Positions 34,561-45,400 of a stretch of DNA of 64,000 nucleotides are shown here, in pieces (the first letter of the stretch is position 1; each line of letters begins with the position of its first letter). The translations under genes and the position numbers were made by a program. The notes beneath the pieces are model-generated. The model had not been told where the DNA came from. It worked only from the letters and a program-made list of their open reading frames with translations, and made no database searches. The stretch lies in the NCBI GenBank assembly GCA_963832945.1, contig CAWHVV010000010.1:682001-746000 (forward strand). Reading direction: 5' to 3'. The DNA comes from JAFEDN01 sp963832945 (GTDB taxonomy: Bacteria > Pseudomonadota > Gammaproteobacteria > Coxiellales > Coxiellaceae).

Positions 34561-35642
34561 GCAGCCTGTAAGTTAGCAGCTTGCTCCCATGAAATTTGAT
34601 TAGGGGGCGTCATCGAAAGCGTGGGTCCAGCCTGATTTTCCCGTAATTCCTTCACCGACACCGGCTTTGCAGTCGAAGCCTGCGGCTGCGCAACAGGCAC
34701 AGGTTGCGTGACCTGAGTATCCTGGGCAGGTGCGGACGGCGGTTGGGGTGCGGGCGTTTCCGGGGTTACGGTGAGGGGCGCGGCAGGAATATCTTTCGGT
34801 GCTACATTCGGGGTCGCGGCAGGAACTGAACCGGGAGCGGCCGGAGCGACCGGGGTTGAGGTAATACCCAACATTTTGGCAATTTTAGCATTGCTTTGGC
34901 CATTGGAGGCGCTCGCACTGCTCGCATTGCTGGAAGCGGGAGGGGAAACGGAAACAGCAGGAGCGGCGTTCGCCTCGGGTTGCGCCTTTTTAACAGGGGT
35001 TTTAGCCTTCACCGTATAAGCCGGAGTTTCATTATCGACATTCACACTGCCCTGAAAAGTTAACACCAGTTTTTTACCTTTTACCAAACTTAAGACAACT
35101 CTATTGCCATTAATGGAAAGCACTTTCGAACCGTTCTCCAGACGAGTGCCGACGTGCACTTCTTTATAAACTTCACCCTGATTCAAAGTCGCGCTCCATT
35201 GCCCCGCCTGACGGTCTATGTAAGCCAGTTGATAGTCGTTGTTTTCATTACCGTACATCGAGGTATCGATGCCGCTCGCGCCGGATAAAGAATTGTTTGT
35301 GCCGCTGTCGGAGATGCGTTTTTGCGCATTGGCCAATCCCGCTTTCTCCTCAAGTATTTGCCGTTCCATTTTGGTAATCTGATATTCGCGCACCAAATTA
35401 AGGTATTCTCGTTGACGCGGCGTTAACACCGGCGCACGCGCCGGTAACTGATGCACCACCACTGGTGGAGGAAGAGTACTGACGGGAAGAGCAGCCGCCG
35501 CTACGGGCGCTGCCGAAGGCTGAACAGATGCTGCGTTGCCTTGTATAAAGTGGTAAATCTGCCAGGCTAAAAAGACAGCCGCTAAAATGGTCAACGCCAG
35601 CATCACTTTTTGCCGAATATTAAGTTTTGTTATAATGTTCAT
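34545..35642 (-). CDS. pilP: Type IVb pilus biogenesis protein PilP
   Basis: Start at ATG 35642 (MNIITKLNIRQKV), just after the PilO stop; an upstream start at 35657 would overlap PilO. 365 residues. One N-terminal TM (VMLALTILAAVFLAWQIYHF), a Pro/Ala linker, a helical segment (REYLNLVREYQITKMERQIL), then the PilP core VHVGTRLENGSKVLSINGNRVVLSL, and a long Pro/Ala/Ser-rich C-terminal extension. In R64-type systems PilP sits in the inner membrane and links to the secretin. The unusual long low-complexity tail ends inside repeat copy 4. Confidence 0.8.
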   Translation of the reverse strand: MNIITKLNIRQKVMLALTILAAVFLAWQIYHFIQGNAASVQPSAAPVAAAALPVSTLPPPVVVHQLPARAPVLTPRQREYLNLVREYQITKMERQILEEKAGLANAQKRISDSGTNNSLSGASGIDTSMYGNENNDYQLAYIDRQAGQWSATLNQGEVYKEVHVGTRLENGSKVLSINGNRVVLSLVKGKKLVLTFQGSVNVDNETPAYTVKAKTPVKKAQPEANAAPAVSVSPPASSNASSASASNGQSNAKIAKMLGITSTPVAPAAPGSVPAATPNVAPKDIPAAPLTVTPETPAPQPPSAPAQDTQVTQPVPVAQPQASTAKPVSVKELRENQAGPTLSMTPPNQISWEQAANLQAAINSR

Positions 35643-35644
35643 GG

Positions 35645-36908
35645 TTATATTCCCCAAACAGATAATTGAACGCTTCCATTGAGTAATCCCCCACTAACAC
35701 TGACATTCATCGCTGCAATGGACAGCGGTAAATGATTCCCTAATGTATTACCGATTAATACTAACGTATCCGGGGAAGCATCCGACCAAATTAATTGTCA
35801 CCGTTCTTGATTTGGTCTGACCCAATATTCGTGGATCGCTAATGGTCACTGCTTCATCCGGAAACAGGAGGTCAAGTTCATCCACTAGTGACGCCATGAC
35901 TTGTGACAGCGGATATAAAAAGCGTGGTCTGGCGCGCACTATCAACTGGCTGGGAACAGCCACTTCCGCGGCGGCTGAACCAATGTAAGTGAATAATTTT
36001 CGACGTTTGCCCATTGCGTCAACCATTGTAACTGCCGCCCTGGCGCTCCAACTGAACACGGTACTGGTTGCCATCGGAACGTATGTTCGCCGCCGCCCAT
36101 CCAGGCAGGGCATAAAATCCTTCAAGGGTATGCGCCAGTTCATCCAATTGTTCACCCGGAGATGGCGAGCTCATGGCCGCATAAAAATCCATATAAGCCA
36201 CATCTAAATCCGCCTTTTGAGCCACTTTTTTTGGCGCCAGGGGCGCTTCCCATGTCGGCGGACTGACCGCATAAATCCACCAAACGACGCCCAATACCGC
36301 CAAAGTGGCGACACCAATGGCGAGAGATGAAATTCTTGAACCCAATAACGGCGATTTCAGAGCCAGCAACAACGTTAATAACCGGACATTTGGCGAAACA
36401 GGTAAATTTTTAAAAACAGGTTCTTTGGCGATCTCAAAACTATTGATCAGATTTTTAGGCAGGACAAACTTGCCCGGCGTTTCATTTGGCTTAAAGAAAC
36501 CTCACCGTAGATAATAACCCGAAAAGATTCCTGGCATGGTCATTAACGGAACCAGCTCCGTGCGCAGCTTTTCATTATCAACAACCGTATCCAGATAAAC
36601 TTCATTCGCTCTGACAATGACCAGCAATACCTGATTAGTGTCTTTGGATAACCGCTCGCAAAAAATCAGATAAGGAGATTTATCAAAGTAAGTCCAGACG
36701 TTTTCTCCCAGCAAATAGCCGGATTCTTTGGAAAATACCGCTTCCACCGCGTCTCTGGCCCAGCGGTGAAATGCAGAACATATTGGCCATGCTGTTCAGA
36801 TAACAAACGAATTCGTTGAGTCATCACCGAGCGTTTACCGATTGGAATGCGCTCCCGGTAGGGTTGCACTACAAAATGTATGCCATCTGGTCGATTCAAT
36901 AAACTCAT
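35645..36908 (-). pseudogene. pilO: Type IVb pilus accessory protein PilO, several frameshifts
   Basis: Coding similarity runs through at least four frames. MSLLNRPDGIHFVVQPYRERIP starts at 36908, HRWARDAVEAVFSKESG continues from about 36780, a TM segment SSLAIGVATLAVLGVVWWIYAV lies near 36300, and the distal part (YPLSQVMASLVDELDLLFPDE; TLVLIGNTLGNHLPL; GSVQLSVWGI) runs to TAA 35645. Indels are near 36780, 36525, 36030 and 35785. Together this matches the PilO plan: cytoplasmic part, one TM, periplasmic domain. The gene order secretin-PilO-PilP supports it. No complete PilO can be made as assembled. Confidence 0.72.
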
Positions 36909-36911
36909 ACT

Positions 36912-38444
36912 TTACTTCATCACGATGGGGGTAATTAACACCAGCGTTTCAATATTCTCGCTTTCAGAACCTTTGCCGCCTAAGCGCAGCCACAGTAAAG
37001 AATTTGGCTTCGGAGGTCTTGTCGCGCACGCGCCGGTAACCCGCCACGATTAAGGTCTGACCCGACTGCAATGCCGTGCGCTGGTTAAATACTTTTTGCG
37101 CCAACGTCGGGATTTGAATGGCTGTAAATGTGCTTTGATCTTTGACATTCGTTCCCGTCGGCGCATTATCCGCTTTGGTAATACTCAGCAGGTCGGACAA
37201 AGTGCTGCTAATTTGCATGAACACTTTATCACCTTGAATTTTGGGTAAACATAAAGCGTAAAGCCATCGGTCACCGTTCCCGGCGTAATGGACGAAGTGG
37301 TGCCGGCATCGGGAGTTTGCGTGGTGCTGACACTTTTCACATAGCTGGTATCGTTGGTGATGCGAATAGTCGCCATCTGGTTGTTCATGGTGACCACCTG
37401 CGGATTGGTCACAAGGTGCACTCTACCCTGAAGGTCCAGAGCATTGATAAAAGTGCGGTGCTGGTTTTTGCCAATCACGAACGAAGCAATACCGGAAGTG
37501 GTGCCCCCTGCCATCGCGATGGGTGAAATTGTGGTGGCGTCGGCCAGAGCGCCTGTAATCTGAAAATTGGTGCAAAGTCTTGATGATCGCATCCCAATTA
37601 ATACCCATTTCATAATTCTGATTAAGCCTGACGTCCAGCACTTCCACTTTAATAGCCACCTGCTGGGACAGGGTTCTGTTTAAATCGTCAAGGTACTTGC
37701 CGATGGAGTCAATATTATCCGGATGATCACGCACCGTCACTGTGGTGGTCGATTCGGAAATCATAAATCTGCCGTCGGGAGAAACCAGCTTACCGAGACC
37801 GTTTCGTAAATCTTCCCAGACGGATAATTGGGCCTGCAGGCTGCTGTACTGATCGTCATTGACGTCGCTTTGCACTTCTCCGGAACCCAGATAGGCATTA
37901 CCAAAACCGGATGAACTATTCTGGTTGCGTCCCACCAGGTAAGAGGAATAGCCAGGCATAAATGAGATGTCAAACATTTTGGTTTGAAAGGCGGACCAGC
38001 TCACCACATTGCCTTCGACAAGGTAGTAATAACGGGTTTTGGCGGCCACGGTATCCAGCGCGCCTTTTACGCTGCCGGAATAATGCAGACTTACCGGGCG
38101 CTTGGCTTCCACGGAATTATCATAACGAACGTTGACGTCGCTATTGCGCAATAATCTCGATACCAATTCATCCATCGGCATATTTTGCGCGGTCAGGGTG
38201 ATGGAACGCTTCATCCAGGCCGGATCTTTGCTTAAGCTCACCGGATTTGAGTATCGATATAAAAGCCAGGCCGGCTGATCACCGGCGGAGCGCGCTCATC
38301 ATCAGCCGCTTTATCGGCAGCGATTTGCCGGTCGGTTTGATCAATACGCTCACTAGCGTGTTGATAAGGAGGCAGAATGCACGCCGTCAGAAATAATGTC
38401 GTGCAAACTAAACCAAGAAATCTGAAGATGTTACGCTTTTTCAT
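36912..38444 (-). pseudogene. pilN: Type IVb pilus secretin PilN, several frameshifts
   Basis: Lipoprotein signal MKKRNIFRFLGLVCTTLFLTAC (Cys22) at 38444, overlapping the PilL stop. Further parts in other frames: SITLTAQNMPMDELVSRLL, VRDHPDNIDSIGKYLDDLNR and VAIKVEVLDVRLNQNYEMGINWD (secretin N-domains), ITNDTSYVKSV, FNQRTALQSGQTLIVAGYRR, and the final LGGKGSESENIETLVLITPI, stop 36912. Changes that rejoin them: one base added at 38246-38248 (TTT), one removed at 37569-37570 (GG), one added at 37239-37242 (TTTT), one removed at 37003-37005 (TTT). PilN forms the outer membrane channel for the pilus. Read whole, it is a normal ~510-residue secretin. Confidence 0.82.
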
Positions 38445-38887
38445 TATTTTAATGTCCTTGGATGTATATATAATACGTGATTACCTTGATAGAAAACCGC
38501 CTGTAAAGGAAAATCCGCAAATAACTGGCGTAAAACACTGGATAAATTTTCACCCTGGATTTGGGCGTAGCCAACCCACCGGTAATCCTCCGGAGCATCC
38601 CATATGACCTGATGCCAGCCGTAATGGGCAGCGATGCGCTCAACATTTTCCTTCAGAGAACCGGGATAAACTGAAATAGTCGGCAGAGGTTTTTGGCGCA
38701 CAATCACATTTTTGGGGTACGTCACCGGATGAGGCGCCGGCATGTTGATAACTTGCGCTGCCGGAGGGGGCACTACAACGACAGCTTTGGGAGCCGGGGC
38801 GACAGGAGCGGGAACTGGAACAATCTTTTCTGGAGCACAACCTGCGCAAAAAATGAAAAGTCCTAAAATAATAGCTAATTTATTCAT
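38444..38887 (-). CDS. pilL: PilL/TcpQ-like pilus lipoprotein
   Basis: 147 residues. Signal MNKLAIILGLFIFCAGC with lipobox Cys17, a Pro/Ala/Val linker (residues 20-60), then the TcpQ-type C-terminal domain SLKENVERIAAHYGWHQVIW ... LRQLFADFPLQAVFYQGNHVLYI. In R64 and related systems this outer membrane lipoprotein stands just before the secretin and helps place it; here the secretin ATG overlaps its stop (TAATG). It is shorter than R64 PilL, holding only the TcpQ part. Confidence 0.82.
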   Translation of the reverse strand: MNKLAIILGLFIFCAGCAPEKIVPVPAPVAPAPKAVVVVPPPAAQVINMPAPHPVTYPKNVIVRQKPLPTISVYPGSLKENVERIAAHYGWHQVIWDAPEDYRWVGYAQIQGENLSSVLRQLFADFPLQAVFYQGNHVLYIHPRTLK

Positions 38888-39065
38888 AAATATAATCCTA
38901 TTCGCGACATAATAAATAGTCTATCTAAAAAAGTCATCTATCATATCTTCTTTTTTATAGAAATAAAAGCTTTTTTTGTTGAAAACCTGCTCAAAAATTA
39001 TGAAAAATCAAAGAAATCCTGAATTTCATAATCATCCTTCAAAAGGAGAAAATAAGCATATATTC

Positions 39066-39215
39066 CAGCCATTCCCGCTGAGTACAGCGGCAATGGCTTC
39101 CTGTTTATATCCTGCGCATCGGCGGAGCCGATTGCTCGGAATGAAGGGGGAGAATCGCGATTCTCCCCCTTGCGATCCCCCATCGCGTAAGGAGAGTTCC
39201 CTGCAGCGGGAACTC
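39066..39215 (+). repeat. Structured interspersed repeat, copy 5
   Basis: Same orientation as copy 1, in the 515-base gap between pilL and the giant gene. Terminal hairpin GCCATTCCCGCTG / CAGCGGCAATGGC around AGTA (one mismatch), then the TATATCCTGCGC block, GGCGGAGCC hairpin, GGGGGAG-AATCGCGATT-CTCCCCC stem and GATCCCCCAT. The space 38888-39065 upstream is AT-rich without an evident gene. Confidence 0.87.
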
Positions 39216-39224
39216 CTGCATATA

Positions 39225-39345
39225 TTCCCTCTCCCTGTACTCGTCCCTGTACTCGGGGAGAGGGTTAGGGTGAGGGTGAGGGGTTTTCCGCCCCTCATCC
39301 CAGCCCTCTCCCCCGAGTACGGGGGAGAGGGAGGAATATGCCTTC
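39225..39345. repeat. GC-rich palindromic repeat of a second family
   Basis: CCCTCTCCCTGTACTCG and its near inverse CGAGTACGGGGGAGAGGG flank GGGTGAGGGTGAGGGG and the CCGCCCCTCATCCCAGCC block. The CCGCCCCTCA-CCCAGCCCTCTCCC core recurs at 49617-49705 inside the giant coding sequence. It lies between repeat copy 5 and the end of the giant gene, and could fold as a long hairpin at the 3' end of that transcript. Confidence 0.7.
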
Positions 39346-39402
39346 CCTGGAATGACACTTCGCGGTTGCTGTTTATGCCAAAAATATCCCCGGTCATGGC
39401 TG

Positions 39403-42400
39403 TCAGAAATTCATGTCTACTGCTTCCCTTCCCTCTTCAACATTTTTTAATGAATCTTCAACAATCGCCTCTTCAGGGGTGGGCAGCGAATTATATAAAC
39501 TCCTGCCGTCACTCACAAACCTAACGAGTTCTTTCTGTACAGAATTGACTGAAGGATTCTGCGGAGACCCTGACAACTCAAAAGGCAGGGGCGCAGTGAT
39601 TGATTGGGCAATCCTATCCTTTTCATGTTCAAAACGGATGTTCAGCGGCTCTGCTTTTAATTCCTGCTTTTTTTCTTTCTTTGTTTCCACTGGCGCAGCA
39701 TCCTCTCTGTCATCTCGTGGCATTGGCGCGGATTCAGGTATGAGGATAACACTCTGGATTGAATCAGGCCTGTTGCCTCCCTGAAGGAATTTCAACAAAT
39801 TATCGCGCATGGGAAAAAGGGTGCCGGCATTCGCACAACGCACATTATCCGCTTTCCAGCGATTGATTAATTCATCCACCTCTGCAGCAGTTAAAATCAA
39901 TTCATTGCCTTTGGATTTTTTTATTAACTTACTTAATTTCTTATTAAAAAACTCCGCTCCGTGCGCCGGAACCTTTACTCCGGTCAGTCTGCCCTGATAA
40001 ACGAAGTACAGGTTCGAACAGAGTGTCGACGTTTCATGCGCATATCGCTGACCCACCAGTTTAAATTTTGGCACCAGCTCCGTGGAAATAAATACTATTT
40101 TCCCTTTGCAGAAATTGAGCATGTCGCCCTGAGGCATCGTTTCAAGCCATATTAATTCACATTTCTGCTCTGAGGAAATAAGCCGAAGCTGACCATCTTC
40201 CCCCCCGGTAAAAGCAAATTTCTTCACCTGTTCGCGATCTAAAGGCGCTCTGCTGCGCAGTTTTCCATTTTCGGGATAATGGGCTTTTTTACCAATAATT
40301 TCCTTATAAGCCGCCGAGTAGGCAGGATTTTTAACCAAATACTTCTCCCCACCCATATCTGGAAATTCCAGCCCCTGCGCGATGTTCGAAGTAGTTTTGG
40401 TCAGACTTAAACCATTCGCTGTCTGTCCCAATACATAATAATTTGTGGTTTTTAACATCTTTTGATAAATAATAACCGGAGCATTTCCACGCTTCTGATA
40501 AATTTTCTTCGCTTCTGTTTCAATCTCTTTTTCTTTTAATTCCGCAGCCATGGCAGTCAGAACTATATCGAATCCTGAAGTTAAAAGGGATTCCTGCAAA
40601 ATGGTGTTAAAATCCGCATCAGGAAAACTGTACAATTTACAGGGATTGCCTTTCTCATCAAAATATTGAAGATTGCTAAATTCAATACGGGGATCGTCTA
40701 CTGACTTCTGACCATCAAATTTAAATTTCCTTGAACCCACCAGTAAATATTGACCTGAATAACCTGCCAAAACCTGCTCCTCCGGCAGTTGATTTAAAAA
40801 TAATAGTTTACTCAATCGCTCTTCGGAAGGAACGGGATCAGCCACCGAAGGATTGGTTAGCTGGGCCAATTTAGTCAGTAATTCCAAACAATGAGTTCGG
40901 AAAATTTTCTCGTTCAGGGTAGAATCATCGCAAATTCGATGGAGTATACCCATATCACTCCCGTAACCGTATTTACCCGCGGGAGAGACAGCGGATTCAA
41001 CTCTGGGGGGAAGAAACAGATTAAAAGTCAGTACAAATTCGCTGAATTTGGCGATGCCTGCCTGGAATAGCTCCATAAGCCTTTTAAATTCGTCCGTTGT
41101 AATAATATTCTGACAACCGCTGTCCTGCTTTATCGTGATTCCTAAAGTTTTCTCCATGAGTTTTACCATGCGCTGGAATCGCACGGTCCAGCTTTCGTCG
41201 CTCTCCAGAATGCGGCCACCTTCTTCGGTGAATCGTTTATAACCCAGAAGAGCGATATAGGCACGCAAAGGCCGGAGCCAGCCCTTCTCATGGAGTTCGT
41301 CCAGCCACTTCACATTCAATACTTTTGCTTCCGCACTGTCTGTAAAATTTTTAAATAATCTGTGCGCGATAGCAAACGGCAACTGTTCATCGTAGGATTT
41401 TATCCGAGTTTTTGTGAGCAGAAGTTGCTGCCCGGGTTGCCCATTTTCCACTATCTCCAGATTGGGCAACCAGGTCCGGCCGGCTTCTGCGGTCACATCA
41501 GCAATGACGCTGCAAACAAGCGCCGGGGGCGTGGTTATCCTGGATAATTTCCCAGGTAGTGCGGGATCTTTGTAACTTTTTTTCAATTGACGGCAATTTT
41601 TTATGTCAACATCAATGTCTTGCTGAATGACCTTGCCCATGCGAATCAGGCAGGCTTTGTTATGGGTATTGATGACAACGGCGTTTTTAATCGCGTGGCC
41701 GCCAGGTAAAACCATCTCCGCAGATCCGGGCGTGGCAGTGCATGCCTTAACGTCAAAATCATTGATGATATAGAGATCGTAACCGCTATCAGCCACTCCC
41801 ATAATCATTGCCGCAAGGTTCCCGGAAGGAGACGGGATGTCGTTTGGACGAATACGCCGGGTGAATTCTTTTCCTGACTCAACCGCGGGCCACGCTTCCA
41901 TCGCGCCCAAAGACACACTGCCGCAAACATCGCCGGCGTAGTTTAAAATAGCCTGCCGCAGATTATAATCACCATCTAACTGTTGTTGAGACAAACGTTC
42001 GTCAGGTAATAACTCTTTGTATTCGGGTAAATTTAAAGGCCATTGATGATATCGGGAAGATTCATCTTCATTGCCTTTTTGTTCTCCGACTTTAGCAATA
42101 TAAACTCCTAACTCGTAACGGCCCTCTGATTTTTGGATCATATAAATGCATTTCTGTTCCACCACCCGTTTTTTTTCTTCCACAGTGGGTTCCCGATCCA
42201 GCAGTTCAATGCGCAGGCCTAACAGAAGGTGAATAAAACCGTTCAGACGCACCTGTGCCTCGACTACCGGCTTACGCTCTTCTTCTTTAAGCGCCGCTTT
42301 CTCCACTGTATCTTCTTCCGCTAAAATCAATTCTTTCGCGTTAGGATTGCAGGAAATAGATTTGAGATATTCAATGAGTTGATTTTGCAGGCTATTTTTC

Positions 42401-45400
42401 CCAACCATATCTCCAAAATTCACTAATATTTTTTCGCCGTCCATTCCCAGCTTCCGCAGCACGCAGACGATAAAACTGGTGGCGTTGTAAGCGTCCCTGT
42501 CAAACAGAGTGTCATTGAAAAAATCAATGCCCTTTTGATTTTTTTCTTTCAGAAATTGCTCGATAAATGGAATGATTCTGAACGGAGGCGTTTCCTTTCG
42601 CGCCGGTCTCGACTCCAGATAATCCTCAATTAAAGTCCAGCGGGTAAAACGCGGTTCATAGTCGCTTAAAGCCTTGAATAATTCCTGAATCTTCACCGTA
42701 TTTTCTTTAAAAGTCATGCTCTGGGCGTGTTGACTCCAGAAATCCAGTTGATCGACATTTAATTCGGCAATGCTGCTCAAACGGAAAACCGCTATCAATT
42801 CGGCGGTTCTCGCCTTCCCGGAAGCGAACCATGCCAAAATTGCCCAATCGACTAAATGTTGGTATAACGTAAAACAATCCTGCTTATTTCGCCTAAATCT
42901 ATCCTTGAAAATGATCAAAAATTCACGCAAGCAGTCTACTTTCTGCATGGTCAGAGAACTGTCACCTTCCAATACTATATCGCGACCGTCTTCTTTCTTT
43001 TCCATTGCATCAGAACGCCACTTGTTATAGCCGCTGTAATCAAAATATTCATTATTTTTAGTTCTATTTGCGATTTCCCCAGCCATATTTTGGAAATTAT
43101 CCTGATGTTCTTTATCAATTCTATGGCGCTTAAAATCATGATCTTCATACCACCATGCGTGAAATTCGCCCCCCTGTTTATCCTCTGCAATATAAATAGC
43201 CATTGGGTCATTCCCGGCCGCTCTACTGGGAGTCGCATCATTCTTTCCTAATATTAAAATGCGAGTGCACCCACGTGTAGGAAATGCTTCACTTATTTTA
43301 GTTCGCCATTCAATGAGGTGATGAATCAACTCATTCTGTTGAGCGGCCACCTGAAGTTGAGAATCATCTTCTTCAAAATAACTTGAGGATTGCTGGGAAC
43401 GCCCCAGCATTTCATGAGCCAGCGCAGTCCAGGCGGTTTCTAATAGATTTTCAGTCCAGTGAAGTTCTACTGGTTTCGAAGCTACCAACACTGTGCGGCA
43501 TATTGGCTTTTCGAGCGCATTCAGGAGTGGCTGAATGTTATCGTCCAGGCATACCTCTGCCAGTTCCCGTAAAAAATATTTGCGCAATTCAGGACGTATT
43601 AAGATGTTTTTAATTTTGTTATCCAAAGCATCCGGGACAAATATTTTATTGGTGGTTTCGCTGACAATGCCGTTTAGCAGCGGAAAATAACGGGCGTTGC
43701 TCAATCTTGATCTTTCTGTGTCAATAAACAACCCGGATAAAAATTGACTGAACCGATTAAAGTTGGCGAATAATTTGCGCCGGGCGACCTGATTCGGGTC
43801 GATATAGGAGACCACTCCAACATCTTCCCAACGGGTTATCAGGCCGAGCAGGGTAACATCCTCTCCATCCGCCATTTCACGAAGGCTGGAAGGAACGTCA
43901 CGCAATACTTCGTCGCGAACCGCTTCCCGCTGCAGGGGCAATAACGCCAGATAGCGCTTTTCAATGGCGTGGAATATTTGATAATACCGATCTTCCCACG
44001 GTCTCTCTACTTTTTCCAGATGAGTGTGTTCGGTTAAATTGAAGATCTCTTTCAATTGTTCTGCAGTCAATTTTCTACCTTCACCCGGCGATAAACCAGC
44101 CACTTCCAGTCTTGCATCAAAGTCGGAAAAATCTTTAAGATTGACCACACTGAGTGTGCATTTATTTGCTGCTATGATTTTATCATTTACAATTTCATTA
44201 ATATTGTTCGCGTAAAATAACTGGTCGTCGTATCTAATGTAGGCGGCATTGGAAATAATAGTTAACTGTTTCACATTTTCTATCGTCGGCTGGGTTTCCA
44301 TTAAAACCAGATCACATCCTCCCCAGAAAATACGAAGTTTTCTCCAGTCAAAATTTGGCTTGAAATTAAAAAGAGAGTCCACCGGCTGCCGGGGATTCAG
44401 CAAACCCGCGATCCAGCGGAATTTATCGTACCAGGCGGCATAATTTTTAAAAGCCGGGAAATTCATATTTTCAATTCCCGGGACCAGATCCTTTGGTTTC
44501 GTATCGGCTTTAATTTCAATTTTGGTATTAATGATTAAACGCAATTCACCGGCTCTCATCATACCTTGCAGCAATGCTCCAACGGTGCGCGTCCTCGGCA
44601 CCCTGATAAGTTCTCCCGGTAAAACGCTCTCAGACGGTTCTTTTTCATCTTCCGGGTTCGGCTCTGTTGTGTGATCGGTCAATTCTTTAATTTGATCCAG
44701 GCGCCGCTCGGACAGCAATCGGGGTTGCGCGTAGCCCAGCTCGCCCACCCGCATGGTTTCATCAAAACGGGGCAAAGATCCACTGTCAACATCCAATTCC
44801 GTTAGTGTTCCTTCGCCTGCGCGGTTGTATTTAAAGTAATACAATTTATCAAGATCCCTGATATAGATTGCGTTAGAGGCGCCCTGGCAAATTAAATTTT
44901 TCAGATTGCCGGATTTTAATTTTTCCAGTTCCGGGTCTTCATTTTTGGAATCCTTACTGTCTGAGCCACGCAGTTTTATCAGACTGCAACCACCCAAAGT
45001 ATCCAGGGTGTTGACAATATTGCTGATATTTTCGCGCAGGTTATAGTCCGAAACCCTACTCAGAGCATCGCTATTAAATTTCTCCAAAGGAATGGGAACT
45101 TCATCTACCACTGCTGCCAACAGCTCGGGTACGCTAAAACCAAATTGCGGACATTTGTATTCATCCGGCTGATCGCTAAAATGCTTGCCCCGGCGTAAAC
45201 GAACCAGGGACCGCTGGTTACGCCTGTCCTCGGTGGGTACAAAACCTGCTTCGGATTTTCGTTCATGTTCTTCTTTTATTTGGATGTTTTCCAGTACTGT
45301 TTGCTCCTGAAGCAACAATTCGAGCGCATCCCTGAACGAATCGGGAAGCACATCATTACTCAATGCGCCTAAAGTATGGGTGATCACGCAAGCCCCGGCG

